From assembly GCA_036924285.1 (NCBI GenBank), contig JAYKYS010000022.1, positions 1,550,001 through 1,614,000 on the forward strand: a DNA stretch of 64,000 nt, given 5' to 3'. A model generated the notes under the pieces. The model saw only the letters and a program-made list of their open reading frames with translations. It did not search any database and was not told the DNA's origin. This DNA comes from Asterella californica. Lineage: Eukaryota; Streptophyta; Marchantiopsida; Marchantiales; Aytoniaceae. How positions within the stretch are numbered: position 1 is the stretch's first letter; each line of letters opens with the position of its first letter. Of the stretch, positions 45,385 to 59,663 are shown in pieces. The translations under genes were made by a program, and so were the position numbers.

Positions 45385-47414
45385 TGTCGCGTCGGACGTT
45401 TTGCGTGAAGGATGTCCAGGAAAACACGAGGTTCATGGCTGTGGAGATCTTGTGTGTTGAAACAGAGACAAGACAGAGAAAAACAACCACGAAAACGAAT
45501 GCTGCGATATATACACTCCCAAATGTATGTACACTGCCGTTTCTTTCTCCTAACAGTAAAGAACTGATAATCAGACCTGAGCGATCCGTAACCTACTTCA
45601 GAAGCCCTAAAACAAATCCCTGAATCACAACCCCGACCCAAAACCACCGAAGCGTAGCTCAAAGCAAGAGAAACTTCTCTTTGCTAACAAACAGAGCCAC
45701 AGCAGTATCACAAGATCCAAACCCAAGTCTAAACCACATCCATGTATAAGCTCTTAGCTAAAGCTAGCTACCACAAGCTGTATACAACCAACCAGAATTC
45801 TAACGAACTCAAAAGAGCAAAACCCGTAGCGAAGAAACCGAAAAAGGCCTATCTGTGGACTTCTTCTTTTCGCTGAACGGACTTCAGATGTCGATAGGGT
45901 CTCCTCCGCTGACTCCGTTAACCCAAGAAACCTTCAGATCCGACTCCCAACAGCCGAGATATCGTCGATTTTTTATCGCAGGTGACCAAACCTCCAAAAA
46001 CTCCTCCCTGCGGCTTAAAACCGCTCACACCGCACAAACGGATCGTCCAAACTGATATCCGTCTTCGCTGGTAGGTAGATCTGGCTACCCTAAACCCAAC
46101 AAGACTCCAAACAAGCCGTTTGGAGTTCCCCTTGCAAAACTACTCGAGAAATTTGGTCGCAGGCTACAAAAAACTGACGTAAATCGGCTCCCTGCGGCTC
46201 AAATTTGCTCACCACACCCAAACCAACAATCCAATTCACTTACAGTCTTCTCCTATGCGTACATGAGGACTCCCTGGTCGCGTAGGCACCAAGAACGAAG
46301 AACTTGGCTCACCGATCGCGAAGAACAATCCAATCTCAGGTCGCAGGCGATGAAAATCTGACGCAAACGTTTCCCTGCGAGCCAATTTCTCTCACAACTC
46401 CCAAACCGCCCGATGAAACTTTGTATCGTCTTCAATTTCCTGAAGAACTCGTTGTTCTGATCCCGATGGATCCAAGGACAGCAAGTTTGGACTCCGGAAC
46501 GGCCCGAACGGTCCAACTCTCCTTCACAGGTAACTGAAAACTTCAAATCTGCTTCCTGCGTCTCAATTTCTCCCAGAACACAACCCTCGATCCGTCTCTT
46601 CCCAAACCGTTTGAACCAGTGCGTAGCCTGCACAGATCTGAACCCAACGACGCCTTGCGCGCTTGCATTGGACTCCTAAATCTCCCGAACCGTCCATTGA
46701 CAGGTCGCAGGTGCAAGCTAGCCCCTTAAGCACCCCCCTTGCAACAGTCTCTGTACGTACAGTTCTCTCTTGAATCCCTGAATCATAAGAAGCAGGCCCC
46801 TTGCGTCTTTGATATAACGCCTGAAGCCCTGAATACCCAATCAGCAAGTAACTAGGGGCCTAGCTTGATTTTACCTTCTTTCGAATCGCATAACTTCTTC
46901 CGTGGATGTACAAACGAAGTAAACAAGATGCTCATGGAAAGCTGACAGCGAGCTCTACCCATCTATGTGATGAAAGTGAAGATCCGAAGTTGCGCCAAAA
47001 GCCCGTAAGCTGGGGCCTAGCTTGTTTTCTCCATATTTCGAGTCCTGTAACTTCTCCACTAGGCGTCCAAACGAAGTAGATGAAGTGCCTATGGAAAGTT
47101 GACAAGGAGCTCTATCCACTGGTACGATAAAAACGAAGATCCGAAGTGGTGCCAAAAACCCGTAAGCTGGGGCCTAGCTTATTTTCTCCATCTTTCGAGT
47201 CATGTAACTTCTCCACTAGGCGTCCAAACGAAGTAGACAAAGTGCCTATGGAAAGCTGACAAGGAGCTCTACCCATCTATGCGATGGAAATGGAGATCTG
47301 AAATTGTGCCAAAAACTCGTAAGCTAGGGCCTAACTTGTCTTACCCATAAGTGCCTTTGGAGCGACAAAAGTCAAAATTTGATTTTCATGTAGGAGCCGG
47401 TCCACGACACGACA
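45385..47414 (-). repeat. 3' LTR of element D
   Basis: 2030 bases, begins TGTCGTGTCGTGGACC and ends CCGACGCGACA on the minus strand. Contains three tandem copies of the ~156-base unit (AAGCTAGG...CCCAGCTTACG) that occurs twice in element B, which explains the greater length. Confidence 0.88.
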
Positions 47415-48089
47415 TCCACCCCCTCCAAACCTGTGCATCCTCCGGTATGCACCAGAGATACCAACCAAGGAGTGGACCGGCACGCACACTCATTCTCATC
47501 TTGTTATCCTCCCTCCCATTTCAACCTCATCCTCAAGTCCGCAACTCGATCGTGATCTTGAAGTTGCTACCCTGCCATGATCCTCCTTAGATCCATGCTC
47601 ATCGATCTTCATCTCGAACCTCCCATCCAATCACCCCCTCTAAATCTACACATCTTCAATATGCGAAGACATAGAAAGAATAGCCCATCATACCATAGAA
47701 ATATCTTCCATCCGCCCTGTAGAACCTCACCGTCGAGATTTGTGACCCAAGTGTCGTAGTAGACATCCCTCATCCTGTCAATCATCACCCGTATCCTGAA
47801 TGTAACCCTCAACCTCAAGTCTGTACATGTCATCGTATGTATCCTCTCTTCTTTTTTGTTTTTCTGAAAAAAAAGAACCACACCGCTGCAACCAAAATCC
47901 TCAAACGCAACCACAATGATATCTTCCTCAACCATCATCCTCCCTGATCCATCTTCTTCTGAAAATCTCCACAACCTCCCAAGCATCATCCTCTCAACCT
48001 TCTTGAAAATATTTACAATCCCAAGCATCATCCTCCCAACACAAATCACCTTCAGCAATGACTTCTCCCATGTAAGCCATCTTTACCCA

Positions 48090-49709
48090 TCATCTTATAC
48101 CCGTAGCCTCGAAAGCATCCGTCCACTCTCGTTCACCCTCAGCATGTCCGTCCTTGATGATGTCAATATAGACATCATGAACTTCTCTTGTAGTCGCATC
48201 CAAGATCTCTCGTGAAATGAATTCGACCTTGACATCTTGAATGCGCTCCTCCCAACCTCCTTTCACATCCTTCACTGTATCAATATCCGGTTGTTGTATG
48301 TTTGCAACCAGATTAACCGTGTCTGCTATCTGCACCTCAACCATCTCCTCCGGTTGTGAAGGATCGCCCTCCATGGTCAGTTCAGGAAGATTAGTTTCCT
48401 GTTGAACCTTATCTTCCCCAGCTTGCTTCTCCGAAGAAGTCTCTTCTTGTCCCTTCTTCTCGCTCTGCATCGTGGATGTAGTATCCAACCTGAGCTCGTT
48501 TAGATCCTCGTGCTCACCCAAACCATCTCTATGGAGATCATGCTCAATGTCCTCCACCCTAGCACCATAACTTGTAGCTTCGATAGCTACAACTGCATGT
48601 GTCGCAAGATAATCATCCACAAACTTCTTCATCCCTCCTTTACCAACGTTGGCTTGAAGGAGAGTACCCGTACTTGTGAATGCAACCTTTCCATCCTCCC
48701 AAGAAATAACCTCACGTTGCAAAGACTCTGCAAAGTCGATGCAATCGTCCCGTTGATGATCAGTACCATCACACCACACGCAGTGATGTACCCAAGCTGG
48801 TTTGGGTACAAGCTCCATCTTGATCGACGATCCTTTATCCTCCAACCTAGTAACCTTAGCTTGCAGATCTCGCATCTTTTGCTGTAGGTCCTCGATGGTT
48901 GGATCCTTCTCCTCTACAACCACAACTGGAGGTTGAACCTCAGATACTACCTGAACTGGTGTGGTAGTCAACGCTGCAGGTGTCAACCTTGTAACCCTTT
49001 CCCTTATCTGTCTCCGGACAAGAAGCTCAACAGCTTCATGCACAACCTCCCAATTTCGTGTCAACCCTTCTTCTTCCTCATTGTCCTCAAGAAGTAGCTC
49101 CAACTGTTCCTACCATGGTTCATCCGCAGCTTGAAGAAACAGCTCCGTCTTGTAGCTCTCCAAGGTTAGCTTGTCCACCCGAGGTAGTTGAGAGAATTGT
49201 CTCTCAAACTCCTTTAACAGCTCTGTAGGCTGTAAACCTTTGTTGGATCCGTTGACCCATTCCAGAAATGATTTCTTGGTTACTCGATCTGAGTTTCCCA
49301 AGAAATACTCCTCCATCAACGCTTGTGAAAACATATCCCAGTTCCTCCCAAAACGCTTTGTCAGATCCTTCACATGCTCCCTTATCTCAAGCACCGCAGC
49401 GAGTTCGAATGTCTCAATCATCTCCTTCTCCGGTACCTGATCCAAATCCATCTCCATCTTGTAACATCTCAAGTACTCAGAGATGTCCCTCCCACCAAAA
49501 AGATCAAACTTGTCGATCACTCTTCGAAGCGCCTTCTTCCCCAAAGCCTCCTTTTGTTGGTTTCCTTGCTCTTGCTGCATAAACAAAGTGAAGGCTTGAA
49601 ACAATCGTGCAGTTGCTGCATCCAACTGCATCCCTGGTATATCCTCTGAACCGTCCATTCCGTCCATAGTCATGGCTCGTCCCATCCTCCCATCCTCCCA
49701 TGATCCCAA
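48090..49709 (-). pseudogene. Element D gag with one nonsense codon
   Basis: The real start is the ATG giving MGRAMTMDGMDGSED. The gag domain includes LFQAFTLFMQQEQGNQQKE, FELAAVLEIREHVKDL and DRVTKKSFLEWVNGSNKG. It runs to 49110, where a TAG stands at a Gln position (compare the same region of element B). The frame then continues unchanged from 49103 to 48090. It includes MELLLEDNEEEEGL, a CCHC-like cluster CVWCDGTDHQRDDC and NVGKGGMKKFVDDYLATH, and ends in a long acidic tail. It would form the capsid protein. Because the rest of pol is gone, this gag is all that is left. Confidence 0.85.
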
Positions 49710-49856
49710 CCGTCTAGAAATCCATCATCCCAGGTCCGCAGCATCCTCCCGAACAACCAAATCCATCTTCATCCTCGTTCATGATTGTTGATCTCCTCTT
49801 CCAAGTTCTAACACACAAATCTCCACCCCGGACCTTCACGTCGAGTTCACCACCTA

Positions 49857-51377
49857 TGTCGCGTCGGACGTTTTGCGTGAAGGATGTCCAAGAAAACACG
49901 AGGTTCCTGGCTGTGGAGATCTTGTGTGTTGAAACAGAGACAAGACAGAGAAAAACAACCACGAAAACGAATGCTGCGATATATACACTCCCAAATGTAT
50001 GTACACTGCCGTTTCTTTCTCCTAACAGTAAAGAACTGATAATCAGACCTGAGCGGTCCGTAACCTACTTCAGAAGCCCTAAAACAAATCCCTGAATCAC
50101 AACCCCGACCCAAAACCACCGAAGCGTAGCTCAAAGCAAGAGAAACTTCTCTTTGCTAACAAACAGAGCCACAGTAGTATCACAAGATCCAAACCCAAGT
50201 CCAAACCACATCCATGTATAAGCTCTTAGCTAAAGCTAGCTACCACAAGCTGTATACAACCAACCAGAATTCTAACGAACTCAAAAGAGCAAAACCCGTA
50301 GCGAAGAAACCGAAAAAGGCCTATCTGTGGACTTCCTCTTTTCGCTGAACGGACTTCAGATGTCGATAGGGTCTCCTCCGCTGACTCCGTTAACCCAAGA
50401 AACCTTCAGATCCGACTCCCAACAGCCGAGATATCGTCGATTTTTGATCGCAGGTGACCGCACCTCCAAAAACTCCTCCCTGCGGCTTAAAACCGCTCAC
50501 ACCGCACAAACGGATCGTCCAAACTGATATCCGTCTTCGCTGGTAGGTAGATCTGGCTACCCTGAACCCAACAAGACTCCAAACAAGCCGTTTGGAGTTC
50601 CCCTTGCAAAACTACTCGAGAAATTTGGTCGCAGGCTACAAAAAACTGACGTAAATCGGCTCCCTGCGGCTCAAATTTGCTCACCACACCCAAACCAACA
50701 ATCCAATTCACTTACAGTCTTCTCCTATGCGTACATGAGGACTCCCTGGTCGCGTAGGCACCAAGAACGAAGAACTTGGCTCACCGATCGCGAAGAACAA
50801 TCCAATCTCAGGTCGCAGGCGATGAAAATCTGACGCAAACGTTTCCCTGCGAGCCAATTTCTCTCACAACTCCCAAACCGCCCGATGAAACTTTGTATCG
50901 TCTTCAATTTCCTGAAGAACTCGTTGTTCTGATCCCGATGGATCCAAGGACAGCAAGTTTGGACTCCGGAACGGCCCGAACGGTCCAACTCTCCTTCACA
51001 GGTAACTGAAAACTTCAAATCTGCTTCCTGCGTCTCAATTTCTCCCAGAACACAACCCTCGATCCGTCTCTTCCCAAACCGTTTGAACCAGTGCGTAGCC
51101 TGCACAGATCTGAACCCAACGACGCCTTGCGCGCTTGCATTGGACTCCTAAATCTCCCGAACCGTCCATTGACAGGTCGCAGGTGCAAGCTAGCCCCTTA
51201 AGCACCCCCCTTGCAACAGTCTCTGTACGTACAGTTCTCTCTTGAATCCCTGAATCATAAGAAGCAGGCCCCTTGCGTCTTTGATATAACGCCTGAAGCC
51301 CTGAATACCCAATCAGCAAGTAACTAGGGGCCTAGCTTGATTTTACCTTCTTTCGAATCGCATAACTTCTTCCCTGG
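49857..51377 (-). repeat. 5' LTR of element D, truncated
   Basis: Matches 45385-46905 of the 3' LTR base for base in length. It breaks off at TTCCCTGGA (51377), so the U3 start with the tandem repeats is missing. The foreign sequence beyond starts with AAATTGATGC. Confidence 0.88.
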
Positions 51378-52006
51378 AAAATTGATGCAATGATCGAGTT
51401 AACGTTGGAAACTCACCTCGCTCTTCCTTCAATTCGTTCTCTGGACGTAGTGGGTACGTAGGCTAGGGGTTTGCGTTTGGGATCTATCCACTTGAGCATC
51501 AAACTGTGTGATCATGGAGAAAATTGTGACTTTATTATACTCGAGAGAAACTTTGAGTTGTAACTTCGTGTGATCATGGTCGTTCGTTGGATGGCATGTA
51601 GGACGGGTTGTCATGACACACGTTTTCGTTATCATCTGCATACAGTATAATATTACACTATGGTAGCATGAATTCGGACTTTTGTCTTCAAAGTGCAATG
51701 AGATCCTTCGGGTCTGAGTCTCGGTCTGAGTCTCTGATATATCCTTCACACGTGCGATCTTGCTGCGATTCTTAAGCTTGTCTCTCAAGTCCGTTATCAT
51801 CTCTTGCTTCGAATTCTTTGATTGCATTGTTTGAATTAAGGGGTTGATTCCATCGAGGCCCACGGAGCTCGTATGTCTCAAACTCATTAGCATAAGATGC
51901 TTACGTATGAACGGACGTACTTTGGCACCAAAGCGCTCATAAATCACCGTATTGCTTGTCGATGCAGTAGTTTCCAGTGGGTCAGCCAAATTCCTTATCC
52001 CAAGGT
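51378..52006 (-). other. Unidentified sequence with open frame
   Basis: An open minus-strand frame (51989-51429) without ATG at its start encodes up to 186 residues, including MQSKNSKQEMITDLRDKL, then a TQTETQTR repeat. It has a charged helical part but no recognised family. It lies between the truncated LTR of element D and the telomere-like palindrome. It could be captured gene sequence or noise. Confidence 0.25.
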
Positions 52007-52040
52007 AAGGGTTTAGGGTTAGCCTAAACCCTAAACCCTT
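52007..52040. repeat. Head-to-head telomere-type palindrome
   Basis: AAGGGTTTAGGGTT is followed at once by AGCCTAAACCCTAAACCCTT. G-rich telomere units run into C-rich units, forming a 34-base near-perfect palindrome. It marks the edge between the sequence next to element D and the copia element. Confidence 0.85.
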
Positions 52041-52097
52041 AAGGTCAGAGGAGTTTCCTTCCTTGCCACTTTCACTTCTAGAAAGTGGATGTGCTGT

Positions 52098-53280
52098 TCA
52101 AAATTCAAATGCGCTTGAATCGTTTTTCGTTCGGATTAAAATATTAAAATTCAATTTTAATTTGCGTACTTCTACCATAGCAGAACCAGCAACGTGGATG
52201 ATAGTGTTATCACCGAGTAGAATCACATCATTCTCGATGTTCTCACTATTCAACGAACTGTCGTCGATTTTGTGCCATGCGATCTTTGGCACCTGTGTCC
52301 ACATACCAATGGGGATCAGCTGTTTGCACGATTGCAGATGAGCATTGTGTCACCAGAACTCGACGAGTGTTGTTATTGTTGTTTTGAGAACGACGATTTT
52401 TGTTTTTGTTCTTATTTTGGTGCCAGCATTCGAGTTTTCGTTGCTGCTGCTGGGTTTGTCTGGACACTCGGCGATGCGATGTCGGGGCTTGTTACACTAG
52501 AAACATTTATTGTTAGGATCTGATGGTCTTTTCGGGAGGCTGATTACCACCTTGTCGGTTGTCATTGTTGCGCCGGTTGTTGCTATTGCATCCTCCTTGC
52601 CGGCGCCTTGCAAAAAAGCAGTAGATTGTTCGACCGATAGCTTGCATCCTATCGTTTCCTCTTGGATGAGGAAGGTGATAAGATCATGCAGCGAGAGATT
52701 TGAGCTTGTTCTCGTCGTCTGCAAGAATAGGTGGTAGTTGTTGGGCATGCTGCCCATCAATGCGAGGACTTGCTCCTCGTTGTCAACTACTAATCCAGCT
52801 GAAGTCATCTGCCGAAGAAGAGACTTGAAGTTGTTCACGTGTTGGATGATCGTCTCTTTGGGTTTCATCTTTAAAATCCGCAACTTCTCTCTTAAATGCA
52901 TCTTGGTCATCATATCTTGACCAACGAAGTGTCTGGTCAAGGTGGACCATGCATCGTTCGACGTAGTGCAGGATATTATATGTCCTATCACATTGTTCTC
53001 GCAACATTCGTTGATTACTGCGAGCGCATTAACGTCACGCTGATCTCATTTCGTGATGCTGTCGGGTCCAGTAGCAGGGAGAAGGGTGTCGTGGCGCACA
53101 AGTGTCGTGGCGTGCGATCTTCGTGCATTCTCTTCCACGATGTCAAGCACACCATGAGTCCTGAGCCGCAAGGTTGTCTTGTGTTTCCAAAAGATGAAGT
53201 ACATGCCGTCGAATTTGGCCCAGCCTTTGGTGTCAAAGGGGGCAGATATTTTGTATCAGATTGATCGTTTAAACGGTGAA
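52098..53280 (-). pseudogene. Ty1/copia gag and protease start
   Basis: Minus strand. The first part (about 53,280-53,000) contains KFDGMYFIFW, the copia gag start, interrupted by a stop. The frame 52991-52497 has GHIISCTTSNDAWSTLTRHF, LREKLRILKMKPKETI, VLALMGSMPNNYHLF and LHDLITFLIQEE, the UBN2/gag-polypeptide pattern. The zinc knuckle follows as CF-stop-CNKPRHRIAEC, with a stop in the second X position. Then come an Asn/Lys-rich linker, protease WYVDTGAKDRMAQNR (active-site DTG) and a GDNTIIHVAGSAMVEV stretch in another frame. It ends near 52,098, and integrase and polymerase are absent. The 5' LTR and primer site are at 53421-53684. Confidence 0.85.
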
Positions 53281-53420
53281 GTTCTATTAGCGAGGGTACA
53301 GAATCTCAGTGCTAAAGCGTCCTTCTCGCAGCAGTTGAAGCGTCCTCCAACTGCTCTCACCTAAGGACCGAAGGCTTACCTAGTACTTATGCTATTGTGC
53401 TAGTGCATCAACAAAGCAAA

Positions 53421-53432
53421 GCTCTTATACCA
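53421..53432 (-). promoter_or_regulatory. Copia primer-binding site
   Basis: TGGTATAAGAGC on the minus strand directly after the LTR end matches the initiator tRNA-Met complement TGGTATCAGAGC at 11 of 12 positions. Confidence 0.85.
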
Positions 53433-53684
53433 TGTTGGAAATGAATTACTGGTAGAATAGACTAAGATAAAACTCTAAGTCACGACATAAGGACATTGTG
53501 AGTGTGAGAGAGCTCCTGGAGAGAGTGTAGACAGAACCAAACAAACTAAATTACTCAATAATGTACAATGACCTTGGGCCTGGATAATATAGTCTTGGTC
53601 TTGGCATTGGTGATCTTACGAAAGGTCACCACCTAATAACCTGAACCTGTTTACTGGAAAATGTATTCATATTGTGTTCTAACA
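53433..53684 (-). repeat. 5' LTR of the copia element
   Basis: 252 bases starting TGTTAGAACACAATATG and ending TTTCCAACA on the minus strand. Ends are TG...CA with imperfect inverted termini (TGTTAGAA/TTCCAACA). It is followed by the primer site and gag, so it is the 5' LTR. The 3' LTR is not in the window. Confidence 0.85.
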
Positions 53685-54715
53685 GAATCATCAAGAATCA
53701 TCAACAAAGTGGAAAACATCTTCATGATTTCACGATAAGCGTAGTCCGAGACAACTAGCTTGATTCGTCTTGAGATCCGACGGTGAAGATAGACCAGACG
53801 CTTTGACCAAGTTTTTGGATTGAGAAGAGATTTCACAAAACAAAGAATGTTCTTTCACGATTGGTCTCATCACCTGATAGATCGACGGATTGAAAAAAAT
53901 CTCTATATTTATATGTCTCTTAGTTGTAGGGTGGGGTTGATAACGAAAGGACAAAAGAAATAAGAGAATTGGGTTTAATTTACCGGATGGAAAACCAACG
54001 AGAGATGTTTTATTGCTCTTGGTAATAGATGTAGCGTTTGAAGTCTTTCACTCTTGATTATGCGTTCTGATACGGCACCGTGAGTCGGTTCCGGGTGATG
54101 AAGATAGCACGTCAATGAGATTGATAAAGGTCGTCCATTCGCTATTTACACCGGAGTTCGAGCAACGTTCTAACATCTTCTCTCGCGGTTGTTCATTTTT
54201 TATACAAATATCTTTAACAAGGAATTTGAATACAAGATCGTAGCTAATATCTTTTATTTGGTGTCATTATAAAAAAACTAATATTATATCCCATAAACAT
54301 ATTAGAATGTTCTTCATTTTTCTGATATTCTTTAACTGTTCTACTCCATTTGTCTGCTTTCATACACATACTACTCTTATCTTTCTCTCTTATCTTATCT
54401 TTCTTAGAATGTTATTTTCAACATTTTTCCAATGACTCTACATATTCTAATATGTAGAGGCAAAAAATATTATAATGAGAGTTGCGAAAATAAGTTCGAT
54501 CAGCTAGGGAACATACGACTAGAAACTCCTGGTGGCACAAGATAGTCTTACCCACACTACTTAGACTAATATCTTTCCCCACGGCCTTGTACAATGAATT
54601 TTTTTCTTAGCAGAAAATATGAAAATATATAAAAATCAAATATTATTAAAAATTAAATTAATTTGTAAATAATATATATTAACCAGTCTTGGAGTAACCA
54701 ACTGATCCAGATATA
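53685..54715. other. AT-rich intergenic stretch
   Basis: No supportable gene. Short minus-strand open frames at 53,651-53,954 show no motif. Confidence 0.5.
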
Positions 54716-54719
54716 AACC

Positions 54720-54895
54720 ATAAGTGAATACTTAACTTATGCATTGCTGTGATATAGATCAGAGTCTATAATTCTCAAAACACATCATTCTCTGAATACA
54801 TTAATTTATATTCTAACCCTTCCCACCGGAAGGGCTAGAATACAAATTAATGTACACATTGTGTACACTTCTAGGTGTACATGAGATGAATATGC
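54720..54895 (-). repeat. Two-hairpin module, copy 2
   Basis: Minus orientation. Starts GCATATTCATCTC. The small hairpin at 54862-54881 is TGTACAC-CTAGAA-GTGTACA, overlapping a further TGTACAC. The large hairpin at 54798-54853 has 26-base arms (first arm on the plus strand starts ACATTAATTTATATTCTAAC) with two mismatches that would be G-U pairs in RNA of the minus strand. It ends near a CACTTATGGTTT phrase. Confidence 0.6.
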
Positions 54896-55189
54896 ATAGC
54901 AGTGGCCATTCCGGCCAGGGAGCAGAAACGGACAAAAGTTAATATAATTACTGAAAATAACGGAAGATAATTGGTTTGGAGGTGGTTAGAGGTGACAGTT
55001 TAATTCTAAAACACTGTAAAACATGCGATGGAACACTGTTTACTTCAGATCCAACCGTAAGTGCCGTGTACATGAGGTTTAAAAAGACTAAATATAAACT
55101 GATGCCATAGCTAAATTTAACATTCTATTTAAATATTAAAGTTAAAATCTATAAATAAAATAGATTTTCTATCGTACACATGGTCACTG

Positions 55190-55378
55190 CTAGAATCAAA
55201 AACCCATAAGTAGTGGATGGCAAAACATCTCCTTCCTCGTACAAAAGGACTGGCTCAAACTCAATAAAAGCATTATTTTTTATTACTGTTAATTTATACA
55301 CTAACCCATCCAAGAGGAAGGGTTAGTGAATAAATTAACACATTTGCATCACCTCTTCCGAACTCGGAAGAGATGAAT
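55190..55378 (-). repeat. Two-hairpin module, copy 3
   Basis: Minus orientation. ATATTCATCTCTTCCG opens into the small hairpin CTCTTCCGA-GT-TCGGAAGAG (55353-55372). The large hairpin follows at 55287-55340, with 21-base arms starting TGTTAATTTAT on both strands (one mismatch) and a 12-base loop. The end phrase is CTACTTATGGGTTTTTG. Confidence 0.6.
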
Positions 55379-55886
55379 ATCCTCCCTTAACACATAAAAG
55401 ACTTGGTTTAACGTAATGCAAAGTTTGCTCATGTTTGTCTTGAACAATTAGGGAGGATAGAATCAGGTGGCAGAAGGAGAGAATCCTGCCCTTTGCTTTC
55501 TGTACCTGGCAGGCGGTTCCTTCTGACACAAACGGAATTTCCAAGATCAGAACTGCGAGGAGGAAATGAATATATTTTCAGAAGGGAACGAAGAATAGAC
55601 AGATTCCCAAAGTGGGGGAAGACAGGAAAGAGCGGAAGGACGAAAGGAAGTCCCCCATTTCACGACCGGGAATGCTTTCAGGTCCTCTGGAGGCTCTGGA
55701 GTCCCTGAACTTGCTCTGCACATGAATATCGTAGGCGAGAGTAGGAGCAGCAGGAGGAGGATGATGAGAGAAGGTTCCGAAGCAGACAATGTGGGCCGGG
55801 CTGGGCTGTCCTGGCGCCTTGGCTGGGAGGAGATACGTGGCTGCCTGCGCCCAGTCCTGAAGGGCCACCCTGACGACGAGCTCCGC
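55379..55886 (+). other. Upstream region of the MIPS gene
   Basis: Mixed composition, with open frames on both strands that carry no motif. Likely promoter sequence of the inositol-3-phosphate synthase gene. Confidence 0.4.
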
Positions 55887-55894
55887 TATATTTA
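55887..55894 (+). promoter_or_regulatory. TATA box of the MIPS gene
   Basis: TATATTTA, about 200 bases upstream of the MIPS start codon, followed by GTGCATGC (RY-like CATGC core). It implies a 5' leader of roughly 170 bases. Confidence 0.6.
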
Positions 55895-55911
55895 TATGCA
55901 ACGTGCATGCT

Positions 55912-55936
55912 CCAAGATGCGATACTTGCATCTTGG
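55912..55936 (+). promoter_or_regulatory. Stem-loop near the MIPS transcription start
   Basis: CCAAGATGC, 7-base loop GATACTT, GCATCTTGG. A perfect 9-base stem that would lie at the very start of the 5' leader if the TATA box above is used. Confidence 0.5.
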
Positions 55937-56092
55937 TGGTGCTGCAGCAGCGATACGCAGTAGCTCGCTACTGCCGCATCAATCCGTCGACCTCCTCCTC
56001 GTGCTCACTTCCTTCACTGCTTACTCTCGTCTCCTCTTGTTCTGCGGTCCTGCGTCGTCCTTTGGGACTTAGCATTTGATTGTTCCGTCAAA

Positions 56093-58937
<2,845 letters not shown>

Positions 58938-59660
58938 AGCTTGTAACATACGCTTAGTATTTTCTCGATTTCTGTCTGTTTATTCCTTGGAGTTGCACTC
59001 GTGAGTGCAAGTTACACAGAAAGATAGATTGGACTGACAGCTTTTGTACATAGATACGATACGCAACCGTGTGGTGGCGGCTCAAATAGAATATATAACT
59101 ATTAAGGCACCTTTGGTTCCAATGAAATTTATCTCAATCTGGAATACAAAGGTTTGCAGGAAGAGAACTGTGGAACTTGTGATCTCGTCAGTGTAACTTC
59201 CCAAGAGTTTGATGGAAGATGAGCAACTCGCAAACTCTCTCCTTGTCAGCATAAACTTAGTCCCATATGTCTTGTCGAAGTTGATCTCAATGTGGCTTAT
59301 TTGGAAACACGTCGTCTACGTTTAATTTGTGTGTTTGACTATTTAGCTAACAGCCTGTTGGAGAGTTGGATTCTGAGTAAAATTGCCCCAATTATTCGTA
59401 TGCCAGTACACTATTTCGTCGTTACAACTCGCTAAAGAAAGACGGTTCTGAGAAAGACGGTTCTGTTCTTACATGCGAGGGGCCCGAGGGTACAGAGTGT
59501 GATGAGCGTTATTGCTACCGAGTACTCTTGTTTTGTTGAAGAAAACGGAGGACAATTAAAGAACAAAAGTGAAGAGAATCAAAATTGTATCTACCTGGAT
59601 GGAGAAGATGTTTCGAACATTGGACTAGAATTTTGAATATTCTTTCTGCATGTGTATAAG
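58938..59660. other. 3' flank of the MIPS gene
   Basis: Presumably 3' untranslated and intergenic sequence. A short direct repeat AGAAAGACGGTTCTG occurs twice near 59,437-59,468. No gene seen. Confidence 0.5.
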
Positions 59661-59663
59661 AGG

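Larger units (their letters stand above)
45385..51377 (-). mobile_element. Element D: internally deleted relative of B
   Basis: Minus-strand LTR element of the B family. 3' LTR 45385-47414, internal 47415-49856 (2.4 kb against 4.6 kb in B), 5' LTR 49857-51377, which lacks its first ~508 bases. The internal part keeps the leader phrase (GGTGGTGAACTCGACGTGAA), gag and the CCHC region, and the last ~90 bases before the 3' LTR. Reverse transcriptase, RNase H and integrase are missing. Over their shared 1.5 kb the two LTRs have no net length difference and few substitutions, so it is comparatively young. Without its own polymerase it would have depended on an autonomous relative. Confidence 0.88.

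Noticed and set aside
51429..51989. Possible 186-residue gene on the minus strand
   Set aside because: No ATG at the start, no family, and TQTETQTR comes from a short sequence repeat. Kept only as an unidentified stretch.
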